Shown here in pieces: positions 31,874 to 43,389 of a stretch of DNA of 64,000 nt (within the stretch, counting starts at the first letter, position 1; every line of letters starts with the position of its first letter). The notes under the pieces were generated by a model, which worked only from the letters and a program-made list of their open reading frames with translations, had not been told where the DNA came from and searched no databases. The position numbers and the translations under genes are program-made. Where the stretch lies: assembly GCA_035772735.1 (NCBI GenBank), contig JASDFA010000006.1, positions 15,853,501-15,917,500 on the forward strand, written 5' to 3'. This DNA is from Datura wrightii. Lineage: Eukaryota; Streptophyta; Magnoliopsida; Solanales; Solanaceae.

Positions 31874-32955
31874 ACATACACCGAAAATAGAGAAAATCGT
31901 AAATTGTCATTTGTTCGAAAAATAGTAATGCCGATCAAACGAAATGACAGGGCGCCCGTCACCAGGCCCCGCAGGCTGCGCACAGCCAAAATTTGGGGCC
32001 AAACGGAGACGGTCGATCAAATCTCCAGAAATCCGTGTGCTAACATACACCGAAAATCGCGAAAATCGTAAATTCTCATTTATGCGAAAAATAGTAATGC
32101 CGATCAAACGAAATGACAGTGCGCCCGTCACCAGGCCCCGCAGGCTGCGCACAGCCAAAATTTGGGGCCGAACGGAGGCGGTCGATTGAATCTCGAAAAA
32201 TCCGTGGGCTAACATACACCGAAAATTGAGAAAATCGTAAATTCTCATTTATGCAAAAAATAGTGATGCCGATCGAACGAAATGATAGGGCGCCCGTCAC
32301 CAGGCCCCGCAGGCTGCGCACAGCCAAAATTTTGGGCCAAACGGAGACGGTCGATCACATCTCCAAAAATCCGTGGGCTAACACACCGAAAATCGAGAAA
32401 ATCGTAAATTGTCATTTGTTCGAAAAATAGTAATGCCGATCAAATGAAATGACACGGCGCCCGTCACCAAGCCCCGCAGGCTGCGCATAGCCAAAATTTG
32501 GGGCCAAACGGAGACGGTCGATCAAATCTCCAGAAATCCGTGTGCTAACATACACCGAAAATTAAGAAAATCGTAAATTCTCATTTTTGCAAAAAATAGT
32601 GATGCCGATCGAACGAAATGATAGGGCGCCCGTCACCAGGCCCCGCGGGCTGCGCACACCCAAAATTTGGGGCCAAACGGAGCCGGTCGATCAAATCTTC
32701 AGAAATCCGTGGGCTAACATACACCGAAAATCGAGAAAATCATAAATTCTCATTTATGCGAAAAATAGTGATGCCGATCAAACAAAATGATAGGGCGCCC
32801 GTCACCAGGCCCCGCGGGCTGCGCACAGCCAAAATTTGGGGCCGAACGGAGGTGGTCGATCAAATCTCCAGAAATCCGTGGGCTAACATACACCGAAAAT
32901 CGAGAAAATCGTAAATTCTCATTTATGCAAAAAATAGTGATGCCGATCAAACGAA
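31874..32955. repeat. 169-bp satellite block 9
   Basis: About 6.4 monomers: one copy of the 843-bp higher-order repeat plus the end monomers, 844 bp shorter than block 8. Confidence 0.94.
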
Positions 32956-33039
32956 ATCCTAGTACTACTCTCGCCCAAGCACGCTTAACTTTGGAGTTCT
33001 GATGGGATCCGGTGCGTTAGTGTTGGTATGATCGCATCC
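32956..33039 (-). pseudogene. 5S rRNA gene, 5' piece (nt 1-84)
   Basis: Interrupted in TAGGAT; nt 17 G>A and nt 48 G>A. Confidence 0.95.
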
Positions 33040-33252
33040 GTCATTCCTAGCGCTCTGAATTCTTTTAAGCTTCTTTCCTTCCGCGCTCCGTCCTCAACCT
33101 GCCCCCGCTCTATCCCGCCTGTCGCACACGTCGTCTGGTGCCGCCTGTCGCGCCTCCATCGCCTAACCTAACGACACCCCGCCCCGAATATCTTTTTTGC
33201 AAAAAAATATTGTAAAAAAGCAACATAATTAAGCGGAGTTCCGGCAAAAGAA

Positions 33253-33371
33253 GGGATGCAACACGAGGACTTCCTAGGGGGTCACCCATCCTAGTACTAC
33301 TCTCGCCCAAGCACGCTTAACTTCGGAGTTCTGATGGGATCCGTTGCGTTAGTGCTGGTATGATCGCATCC
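33253..33371 (-). rRNA. 5S ribosomal RNA
   Basis: Full-length. Changes at nt 28 and 97 as in 28285. Confidence 0.93.
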
Positions 33372-33571
33372 GTCACTACTAGCGCTCTGAATTCTTTTAA
33401 GCTTCTTTCCTTCCGCGCTCCGTCCTCAACCTGCCCCCGCTCTATCCCGCCTGTCGCACACGCCGTCTGGTGCCGCCTGTCGCGCCTCCATCGCTTAACC
33501 TAACGACACCCCGCCCCGAATATCTTTTTTGCAAAAAAATATTGTAAAAAAGCGACATAATTAAGCCCAAG

Positions 33572-33681
33572 CACGAGGACTTCCCAGGGGGTCACCCATC
33601 CTAGTACTACTCTCGCCCAAGAACGCTTAACTTCGGAGTTCTGATGGGATCCGGTGCGTTAGTGCTGGTATGATCGCATCG
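33572..33681 (-). pseudogene. 5S rRNA gene lacking its 3' end
   Basis: 110 nt. Same deletion as 28604, plus a change at nt 1. Confidence 0.92.
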
Positions 33682-33894
33682 GTCACTCCTAGCGCTCTGA
33701 ATTCTTTTAAGCTTCTTTCCTTCCGCGCTCCGTCCTCAACCTGCCCCCGCTCTATCCCGCCTGTCGCACACGCCGTCTGTTGCCGCATGTCGCGCCTCCA
33801 TCGCCTAACCTAACGACACCCCGCCCCGAATATCTTTTTTGCAAAAAAATATTGTAAAAAAGCGACATAATTAAGCGGAGTTACGGCAAAAGAA

Positions 33895-33935
33895 TGGATG
33901 CAACACGAGGACTTCCCAGGGGGTCACCCATCCTA
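33895..33935 (-). pseudogene. 5S rRNA gene, 3' piece (nt 79-119)
   Basis: Box C and the 3' end only; satellite starts at 33936. Confidence 0.94.
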
Positions 33936-35860
33936 ACATACACCGAAAATAGAGAAAATCGTAAATTGTCATTTGTTCGAAAAATAGTAATGCCGATCAA
34001 ACGAAATGACAGGGCGCCCGTCACCAGGCCCCGCAGGCTGCGCACAGCCAAAATTTGGGGCCAAACGGAGACGGTCGATCAAATCTCCAGAAATCCGTGT
34101 GCTAACATACACCGAAAATCGCGAAAATCGTAAATTCTCATTTATGCGAAAAATAGTGATGCCGATCAAACGAAATGATAGGGCACCCGTCACCAGGCCC
34201 CGCAGGCTGCGCACAGCCAAAATTTGGCGCCGAACGGAGGCGGTCGATTGAATCTCGAAAAATCCGTGGGCTAACATACACCGAAAATTGAGAAAATCGT
34301 AAATTCTCATTTATGCAAAAAATAGTGATGCCGATCGAACGAAATGATAGGGCGCCCGTCACCAGGCCCCGCAGGCTGCGCACAGCCAAAATTTTGGGCC
34401 AAACGGAGACGGTCGATCACATCTCCAAAAATCCGTGGGCTAACACACCGAAAATCGAGAAAATCGTAAATTGTCATTTGTTCGAAAAATAGTAATGCCG
34501 ATCAAATGAAATGACAGGGCGCCCGTCACCAAGCCCCGCAGGCTGCGCATAGCCAAAATTTGGGGCCAAACGGAGACGGTCGATCAAATCTCCAGAAATC
34601 CGTGTGTTAACATACACCGAAAATTAAGAAAATCGTAAATTCTCATTTATGCAAAAAATAGTGATGCCGATCGAACGAAATGATAGGGCGCCCGTCACCA
34701 GGCCCCGCGGGCTGCGCACACCCAAAATTTGGGGCCAAACGGAGCCGGTCGATCAAATCTTCAGAAATCCGTGGGCTAACATACACCGAAAATCGAGAAA
34801 ATCATAAATTCTCATTTATGCGAAAAATAGTGATGCCGATCAAACAAAATGATAGGGCGCCCGTCACCAGGCCCCGCGGGCTGCGCACAGCCAAAATTTG
34901 GGGCCGAACGGAGGTGGTCGATCAAATCTCCAGAAATCCGTGGGCTAACATACACCGAAAATCGAGAAAATCGTAAATTCTCATTTATGCGAAATATAGT
35001 GATGCCGATCAAACGAAATGATAGGGCGCCCGTCACCAGGCCCCGCAGGCTGCGCACAGCCAAAATTTGGGGCCGAACGGAGGCGGTCGATTGAATCTCG
35101 AAAAATCCGTGGGCTAACATACACCGAAAATTGAGAAAATTGTAAATTCTCATTTATGCAAAAAATAGTGATGCCGATCGAACGAAATGATAGGGCGCCC
35201 GTCACCAGGCCGCGCAGGCTGCGCACAGCCAAAATTTTGGGCCAAACGGAGACGGTCGATCACATCTCCAAAAATCCGTGGGCTAACACACCGAAAATCG
35301 AGAAAATCATAAATTGTCATTTGTTCGAAAAATAGTAATGCCGATCAAATGAAATGACAGGGCGCCCGTCACCAAGCCCCGCAGGCTGCGCATAGCCAAA
35401 ATTTGGGGCCAAACGGAGACGGTCGATCAAATCTCCAGAAATCCGTGTTATAACATACACCGAAAATTAAGAAAATCGTAAATTCTCATTTATGCAAAAA
35501 ATAGTGATGCCGATCGAACGAAATGATAGGGCGCCCGTCACCAGGCCCCGCGGGCTGCGCACACCCAAAATTTGGGGCCAAACGGAGCCGGTCGATCAAA
35601 TCTTCAGAAATCCGTGGGCTAACATACACCGAAAATCGAGAAAATCATAAATTCTCATTTATGCGAAAAATAGTGATGCCGATCAAACAAAATGATAGGG
35701 CGCCCGTCACCAGGCCCCGCGGGCTGCGCACAGCCAAAATTTGGGGCCGAACGGAGGTGGTCGATCAAATCTCCAGAAATCCGTGGGCTAACATACACCG
35801 AAAATCGAGAAAATCATAAATTCTCATTTATGCAAAAAATAGTGATGCCGATCAAACGAA
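33936..35860. repeat. 169-bp satellite block 10
   Basis: About 11.4 monomers with two copies of the 843-bp higher-order repeat. Matches block 8 at an offset of about 4967 bp. Confidence 0.94.
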
Positions 35861-35944
35861 ATCCTAGTACTACTCTCGCCCAAGCACGCTTAACTTTGGA
35901 GTTCTGATGGGATCCGGTGCGTTAGTGTTGGTATGATCGCATCC
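35861..35944 (-). pseudogene. 5S rRNA gene, 5' piece (nt 1-84)
   Basis: Interrupted in TAGGAT; nt 17 G>A and nt 48 G>A. Confidence 0.95.
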
Positions 35945-36157
35945 GTCATTCCTAGCGCTCTGAATTCTTTTAAGCTTCTTTCCTTCCGCGCTCCGTCCTC
36001 AACCTGCCCCCGCTCTATCCCGCCTGTCGCACACGCCGTCTGGTGCCGCCTGTCGCGCCTCCATCGCCTAACCTAACGACACCCCGCCCCGAATATCTTT
36101 TTTGCAAAAAAATATTATAAAAAAGCAACATAATTAAGCGGAGTTCCGGCAAAAGAA

Positions 36158-36276
36158 GGGATGCAACACGAGGACTTCCTAGGGGGTCACCCATCCTAGC
36201 ACTACTCTCGCCCAAGCACGCTTAACTTCGGAGTTCTAATGGGATCCGTTGCGTTAGTGCTGGTATGATCGCATCC
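36158..36276 (-). rRNA. 5S ribosomal RNA
   Basis: Full-length. Changes at nt 28 (C>A), 39 (C>T), 77 (A>G) and 97 (G>A). Confidence 0.9.
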
Positions 36277-36476
36277 GTCACTACTAGCGCTCTGAATTCT
36301 TTTAAGCTTCTTTCCTTCCGCGCTCCGTCCTCAACCTGCCCCCGCTCTATCCCGCCTGTCGCACACGCCGTCTGGTGACGCCTGTCGCGCCTCCATCGCT
36401 TAACCTAACGACACCCCGCCCCGAATATCTTTTTTGCAAAAAAATATTGTAAAAAAGCGACATAATTAAGCCCAAG

Positions 36477-36586
36477 CACGAGGACTTCCCAGGAGGTCTC
36501 CCATCCTAGTACTACTCTCGCCCAAGAACGCTTAACTTTGGAGTTCTGATGGGATCCGGTGCGTTAGTGCTGGTATGATCGCATCC
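36477..36586 (-). pseudogene. 5S rRNA gene lacking its 3' end
   Basis: 110 nt. Same deletion as 28604. Extra changes at nt 48, 60, 88 and 93. Confidence 0.91.
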
Positions 36587-36825
36587 GTCACTCCTAGCGC
36601 TCTGAATTCTTTTAAGCTTATTTCCTTCTGCGCTCCGTCCTCAACCTGCCCCCGCTCTATCCCGCCTGTCGCACACGCCGTCTGGTGCCGCCTGTCGCAC
36701 ACGCCGTCTGGTGCCGCCTGTCGCGCCTCCATCGCCTAACCTAACGACATCCCGCCCCGAATATCTTTTTCGCAAAAAAATATTATAAAAAAGCGACATA
36801 ATTAAGCGGAGTTCCGGCAAAAGAA

Positions 36826-36944
36826 GGGATGCAACACGAGGACTTCCCAGGGGGTCACCCATCCTAGTACTACTCTCGCCCAAGCACGCTTAACTTTGGA
36901 GTTCTGATGGGATCCGGTGCGTTAGTGCTGGTATGATCGCATCC
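36826..36944 (-). rRNA. 5S ribosomal RNA
   Basis: Full-length. A single change at nt 48 (G>A). Confidence 0.95.
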
Positions 36945-37157
36945 ATCACTCCTAGCGCTCTGAATTCTTTTAAGCTTATTTCCTTCCGCGCTCCGTCCTC
37001 AACCTGCCCCCGCTCTATCCCGCCTATCGCACACGCCGTCTGGTGCCGCCTGTCGCGCCTCCATCGCCTAACCTAACGACACCCCGCCCCGAATATCTTT
37101 TTTGCAAAAAAATATTGTAAAAAAGCGACATAATTAAGCGGAGTTCCGGCAAAAAAA

Positions 37158-37276
37158 GGGATGCAACACGAGGACTTCCCAGGGGGTCACCCATCTTAGT
37201 ACTACTCTCGCCCAAGCACGCTAAACTTCGGAGTTCTGATGGGATCCGATGCGTTAGTGCTGGTATGATCGCATCC
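37158..37276 (-). rRNA. 5S ribosomal RNA
   Basis: Full-length. Changes at nt 28 (C>T), 54 (A>T, box A) and 81 (G>A, box C). Confidence 0.91.
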
Positions 37277-37489
37277 GTCATTCCTAGCGCTCTGAATTCT
37301 TTTAAGCTTCTTTCCTTCCGCGCTCCGTCCTCAACCTGCCCCCGCTCTATCCCGCCTGTCGCACACGCCGTCTGGTGCCGCCTGTCGCGCCTCCATCGCC
37401 TAACCTAACGACACCCCGCCCCGAATATCTTTTTTGCAAAAAAATATTGTAAAAAAGCGACATAATTAAGCGGAGTTCCGGCAAAAGAA

Positions 37490-37608
37490 GGGATGCAACA
37501 CGAGGACTTCCCAGGGGGTCACCCATCCTAGTACTACTCTCGCCCAAGCACGCTTAACTTCGGAGTTCTGATGGGATCCGGTGCATTAATGCTGGTATGA
37601 TCGCATCC
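37490..37608 (-). rRNA. 5S ribosomal RNA
   Basis: Full-length. Changes at nt 20 and 24 (both C>T); promoter boxes intact. Confidence 0.94.
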
Positions 37609-37821
37609 GTCACTCCTAGCGCTCTGAATTCTTTTAAGCTTCTTTCCTTCCGCGCTCCGTCCTCAACCTGCCCCCGCTCTATCCCGCCTGTCGCACACGC
37701 CGTCTGTTGCCGCATGTCGCGCCTTCATCGCCTAACCTAACGACACCCCGCCCCGAATATCTTTTTTGCAAAAAAATATTGTAAAAAAGCGACATAAATA
37801 AGCGGAGTTACGGCAAAAGAA

Positions 37822-37862
37822 TGGATGCAACACGAGGACTTCCCAGGGGGTCACCCATCCTA
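37822..37862 (-). pseudogene. 5S rRNA gene, 3' piece (nt 79-119)
   Basis: Box C and the 3' end only; satellite starts at 37863. Confidence 0.94.
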
Positions 37863-39730
37863 ACATACACCGAAAATAGAGAAAATCGTAAATTGTCATT
37901 TGTTCGAAAAATAGTAATGCCGATCAAACGAAATGACAGGGCGCCCGTCACCAGGCCCCGCAGGCTGCGCACAGCCAAAATTTGGGGCCAAACGGAGACG
38001 GTCGATCAAATCTCCAGAAATCCGTGTGCTAACATACACCGAAAATCGATAAAATCGTAAATTCTCATTTATGCGAAAAATAGTGATGCCGATCAAACAA
38101 AATGATAGCGCGCCTGTCACTAGGCCCCGCGGGCTGCGCACATCAAAAATTTGGGGCCGAACGGAGCCGGTCGATCAAATCTCTAGAAATCCGTGGGCTA
38201 ACATACACCGAAAATCGCGAAAATCGTAAATTCTCATTTATGCGAAAAATAGTGATGCCGATCAAACGAAATGATAGGGCGCCCGTCACCAGGCCCCGCA
38301 GGCTGCGCACAGCCAAAATTTGGGGCCGAACGGAGACGGTCGATTGAATCTCGAAAAATCCGTGGGCTAACTTTCACCGAAAACCGAGAAAACGGTAAAA
38401 TGTCATTTATTCAAAAAATAGTGATGCCGATCAAACGAAATGATAGGGAGCCCCGTCAGCAGGCCCCGCAGGCTGCGCACAGCCAAAATTTGGGGCCGAA
38501 CTGAGACGGTCGATCAAATCTCCAGAAATCCGTGGGCTAAAATACACCGAAAATCGCGAAAATCATAAATTGTCATTTATTCGAAAAATAGTGATGCCGA
38601 TCAAACGAAATGATAGGGCGCCCTTCACCAGGCCCCGCGGGCTGCGCACATCCAAAATTTGGGGCCGAACGGAGGCGGTCGATCAAATCTCCAGAAATCC
38701 GTGGGCTAACATATACCGAAAATTGCGAAAATCGTAAATTCTCATTTATGCGAAAAATAGTGATGCCGATCAAACGAAATGATAGGGCACCCGTCACCAG
38801 GCCCCGCAGGCTGCGCACAGCCAAAATTTGGGGCCGAACGGAGGCGGTCGATTGAATCTCGAAAAATCCGTGGGCTAACATATACCGAAAATTGAGAAAA
38901 TCGTAAATTCTCATTTATGCAAAAAATAGTGATGCCGATCAAACGAAATGATAGGGCGCCCGTCACCCGGCCCCGCAGGCTGCGCACAGCCAAAATTTCG
39001 GGCTAAACGGAGACGGTCGATCACATCTCCAAAAATCCGTGGGCTAACATACACCGAAAATCGAGAAAATCGTAAATTGTCATTTGTTCGAAAAATAGTA
39101 ATGCCGATCAAACGAAATGACAGGGCGCCCGTCACCAGGCCCCGCAGGCTGCGCACAGCCAAAATATGGGGCCAAACGGAGACGGTCGATCGAATCTCCA
39201 GAAATCCGTGTGCTAACATACACCGAAAATCGAGAAAATCGTAAATTCTCATTTATGCGAAAAATAGTGATGCCGATCAAACAAAATGATAGCGCGCCTG
39301 TCACTAGGCCCCGCGGGCTGCGCACATCAAAAATTTGGGGCCGAACGGAGCCGGTCGATCAAATCTCTAGAAATCCGTGGGCTAACATACACCGAAAATC
39401 GCGAAAATCGTAAATTCTCATTTATGCAAAAAATAGTGATGCCGATCAAACGAAATGATAGGGCGCCCGTCACCAGGCCCCGCAGGCTGCGCACAGCCAA
39501 AATTTGGGGCCGAACGGAGGCGGTCGATTGAATCTCGAAAAATCCGTGGGCTAACATACACCGAAAATCGAGAAAATCGTAAATTGTCATTTAAATGAAA
39601 AATAGTGATGCCAATCAAACGAAATGATAGAGCGCCCGTCACCAGGCCCCGCGGGCTGCGCGCAGCCAAAATTTGGGGCCGAACGGAGGCGGTCGATCAA
39701 ATATCCAGAAATCCCTGGGCTAACACGCAC
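37863..39730. repeat. 169-bp satellite block 11, first part
   Basis: About 11 monomers. From about 38600 it matches 41250 onwards at an offset of 2650 bp. Confidence 0.93.
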
Positions 39731-40737
39731 TGAAAAGTTTGAAAGTTAGCAACATAGGCGCACTATGCTAGTGTCGACAGACCGGCCGACATCGGATGTC
39801 ACATGCTAACCTATGTCGAGACCCAACGCCCATCGATGAATGCCCAGCGATAGAAAATTTAAACTAGAACACCTATGTTTATGCTTATGATATATATAAA
39901 ATCCTGGAGATTAGTGGTGGTAGTGCTGGCCTACCATGGTCGCTTGCCATGGTGGTGTCGGTTGTGGTGGGTCGTTAGGACCAGTTTTTAAATTAAAATT
40001 GTCAACCATATTGGGAAATATGTTGAAATGAGTGCGATAGAGGCGTATTTTAGAAAAATGGCTCGGCCAAACCGCCTTTCGGCAGTTTGTCGAGATAGAT
40101 CTCGAAAAAATACACAATGAAAAAAAAATCATGTAAAACGGATAATCCAGCCCAAAGTTATGATCATTTATATAATATGCCTCTAATAAACTATTTTTCC
40201 GTCGATTATATTACAGTTTTAACAACATTATGTAAGATCTCATCAAAAGACTTGCATCTCGGCAGTTCTTATTTTGTTAATAAAGAGCTAACACACACCA
40301 AAAATCGCGAAAATCGTAAATTCTCATTTATGCAAAAAATAGTGATGCCGATCAAACGAAATGATAGGACTATCTAAATTCTGATTTCTTATTCTGATCT
40401 CTTTCTGTACTATACTGATTCTTTAGTGATTACCGTAATGAATTGATTTAAAACCGAAGTGGGGCTTAAATATAATAGAAACAATAAATCGCATTCAGGG
40501 AATGCGATTTATAAGTCGAATTTCGTGAATGCTATTTATAAGTCGCATTTCGTGAATGCTATTTATAAGTCGCATTCCTGGAATACGTTTTATAAGTCGC
40601 ATTTTGCCTTGCGACGCGCCGACTTGCCGCTTGTCCGATCTTTCCCCGTGCCTTTTTCTAGCATGTATGTATTTCAAATACTCTTAACCAACACGTGAAT
40701 AGGCCATCTATAAGCTAGAAATTTACGGGGTGTAACA
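39731..40737 (-). mobile_element. Composite LTR-like element, copy 3
   Basis: 1007 bp, satellite piece at 40287-40368. The TATA-like box is altered (TTAAATATAATAG on the + strand). First of a tandem pair with copy 4. Confidence 0.6.
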
Positions 40738-42380
40738 ACAGATCAAACGAAATGATAGGGCGCCCGTCAGCAGGCCCCGCAGGCTGCGCACGGCCAAACA
40801 TTTGGGGAAAAACGGAGACGGTCGATCAAATCTCCAGAAATCCGTGGGCTAACTTTCACCGAAAATTGAGAAAACGGTAAATTGTCATTTATTCAAAAAA
40901 TAGTGATGCCGATCAAATGAAATGATAGGGAGCCCGTCACCAGGCCCCGCAGGCTGCGCACAGCCAAAATTTGGGGCCGAACGGAGACGATCGATTGAAT
41001 CTCGAAAAATCCGTGGGCTAACTTTCACCGAAAACCGAGAAAATGGTAAATTGTCATTTATTCAAAAAATAGTGATGCCGATCAAACGAAATGATAGGGA
41101 GCCCGTCACCAGGCCCCGCAGGCTGCGCACAGCCAAAATTTGGGGCCGAACGGAGACGGTCGATCAAATCTCCAGAAATCCGTGGGCTAAAATACACCGA
41201 AAATCGCGAAAATCATAAATTGTCATTTATTCAAAAAATAGTGATGCCGATCAAACGAAATGATAGGGCGCCCTTCACCAGGCCCCGCGGGCTGCGCACA
41301 TCCAAAATTTGGGGCCGAACGGAGGCGGTCGATCAAATCTCCAGAAATCCGTGGGCTAACATATACCGAAAATCGCGAAAATCGTAAATTCTCATTTATG
41401 CGAAAAATAGTGATGCCGATCAAACGAAATGATAGGGCGCCCGTCACCAGGCCCCGCAGGCTGCGCACAGCCAAAATTTGGGGCCGAACGGAGGCGGTCG
41501 ATTGAATCTCGAAAAATCCGTGGGCTAACATATACCGAAAATTGAGAAAATCGTAAATTCTCATTTATGCAAAAAATAGTGATGCCGATCAAACAAAATG
41601 ATAGGGCGCCCGTCACCCGGCCCCGCAGGCTGCGCACAGCCAAAATTTCGGGCCAAACGGAGACGGTCGATCACATCTCCAAAAATCCGTGGGCTAACAT
41701 ACACCGAAAATCGAGAAAATCGTAAATTGTCATTTGTTCGAAAAATAGTAATGCCGATCAAACGAAATGACAGGGCGCCTGTCACCAGGCCCCGCAGGCT
41801 GCGCACAGCCAAAATTTGGGGCCAAACGGAGACGGTCGATCGAATCTCCAGAAATCCGTGTGCTAACATACATCGAAAATCGAGAAAATCGTAAATTCTC
41901 ATTTATGCGAAAAATAGTGATGCCGATCAAACAAAATGATAGCGCGCCTGTCACTAGGCCCCGCGGGCTGCGCACATAAAAAATTTGGGGCCGAACGGAG
42001 CCGGTCGATCAAATCTCTAGAAATCCGTGGGCTAACATACACCGAAAATCGCGAAAATCGTAAATTCTCATTTATGCGAAAAATAGTGATGCCGATCAAA
42101 CGAAATGATAGGGCGCCCGTCACCAGGCCCCGCAGGCTGCGCACAGCCAAAATTTGGGGCTGAACGGAGGCGGTCGATTGAATCTCGAAAAATCCATGGG
42201 CTAACATACACCGAAAATCGAGAAAATCGTAAATTGTCATTTATTCGAAAAATAGTGATGCCAATCAAACGAAATGATTGAGCGCCCGTCACCAGGCCCC
42301 GCGGGCTGCGCGCAGCCAAAATTTGTGGCCGAACGGAGGCGGTCGATCAAATATCCAGAAATCCCTGGGCTAACACGCAC
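40738..42380. repeat. 169-bp satellite block 11, middle part
   Basis: About 9.7 monomers between two element copies. Starts with the element-flanking monomer and ends in the same monomer as the left flank of copy 3. Confidence 0.93.
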
Positions 42381-43389
42381 TGAAAAGTTTGAAAGTTAGC
42401 AACATAGGCGCACTATGCTAGTGTCGACAGACCGGCCGACATCGGATGTCACATGCTAACCTATGTCGAGACCCAACGCCCATCGATGAATGCCCAGCGA
42501 TAGAAAATTTAAACTAGAACACCTATGCTTATGCTTATGATATAAATAAAATCCTAGAGATTAGTGGTGGTAGTGCTGGCCTACCATGGTCGCTTGCCAT
42601 GGTGGTGTCGGTTGTGGTGGGTCGTTAGGACCAGTTTTTAAATTAAAATTGTCAACCATATTGGGAAATATGTTGAAATGAGTGTGATAGAGGCGTATTT
42701 TAGAAAAATGGCTCGGCCAAACCGCCTTTCGGCAGTTTGTCGAGATAGATCTCGAAAAAATACACAAAATGAAAAAAAAATCGCGTAAAACGGATAATCC
42801 AGCCCAAAGTTATGATCATTTATATAATATGCCTCTAATAAACTATTTTTCCGTCGATTATATTACAGTTTTAACAACATTATGTAAGATCTCATCAAAA
42901 GACTTGCATCTCGGCAGTTCTTATTTTGTTAATAAAGAGCTAACACACACCAAAAATTGCGAAAATCGTAAATTCTCATTTATGCAAAAAATAGTGATGC
43001 CGATCAAACGAAATGATAGGACTATCTAAATTCTGATTTCTTATTCTGATCTCTTTCTGTACTATACTGATTCTTTAGTGATTACCGTAATGAATTGATT
43101 TAAAACCGAAGTGGGGCTTATATATAATAGAAACAATAAATCGCATTCAGGGAATGCGATTTATAAGTCGAATTTCGTGAATGCTATTTATAAGTCACAT
43201 TTCGTGAATGCTATTTATAAGTCGCATTCCTGGAATACGTTTTATAAGTCGCATTTTTCCTTGCGACGCGCCGACTTGCCGCTTGTCCGATCTTTCCCCG
43301 TGCCTTTTTCTAGCATGTATGTATTTCAAATACTCTTAACCAACACGTGAATAGGCCATCTATAAGCTAGAAATTTACGGGGTGTAACA
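42381..43389 (-). mobile_element. Composite LTR-like element, copy 4
   Basis: 1009 bp, satellite piece at 42939-43020. Lies exactly 2650 bp after copy 3 and shares its minisatellite variants (GAATGCTATTTATAAG). Confidence 0.6.

Larger units (their letters stand above)
32956..33935 (-). repeat. 5S rDNA cluster 9 (three units, one shortened)
   Basis: 980 bp, a near copy of clusters 7 and 8. Confidence 0.95.
35861..37862 (-). repeat. 5S rDNA cluster 10 (six units)
   Basis: 2002 bp = 6 x 332 + 6 - 22 + 26. Contains the same 3'-deleted gene as clusters 7-9. A 26-bp spacer duplication is at about 36667-36718 (GTCGCACACGCCGTCTGG repeated). Confidence 0.95.
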
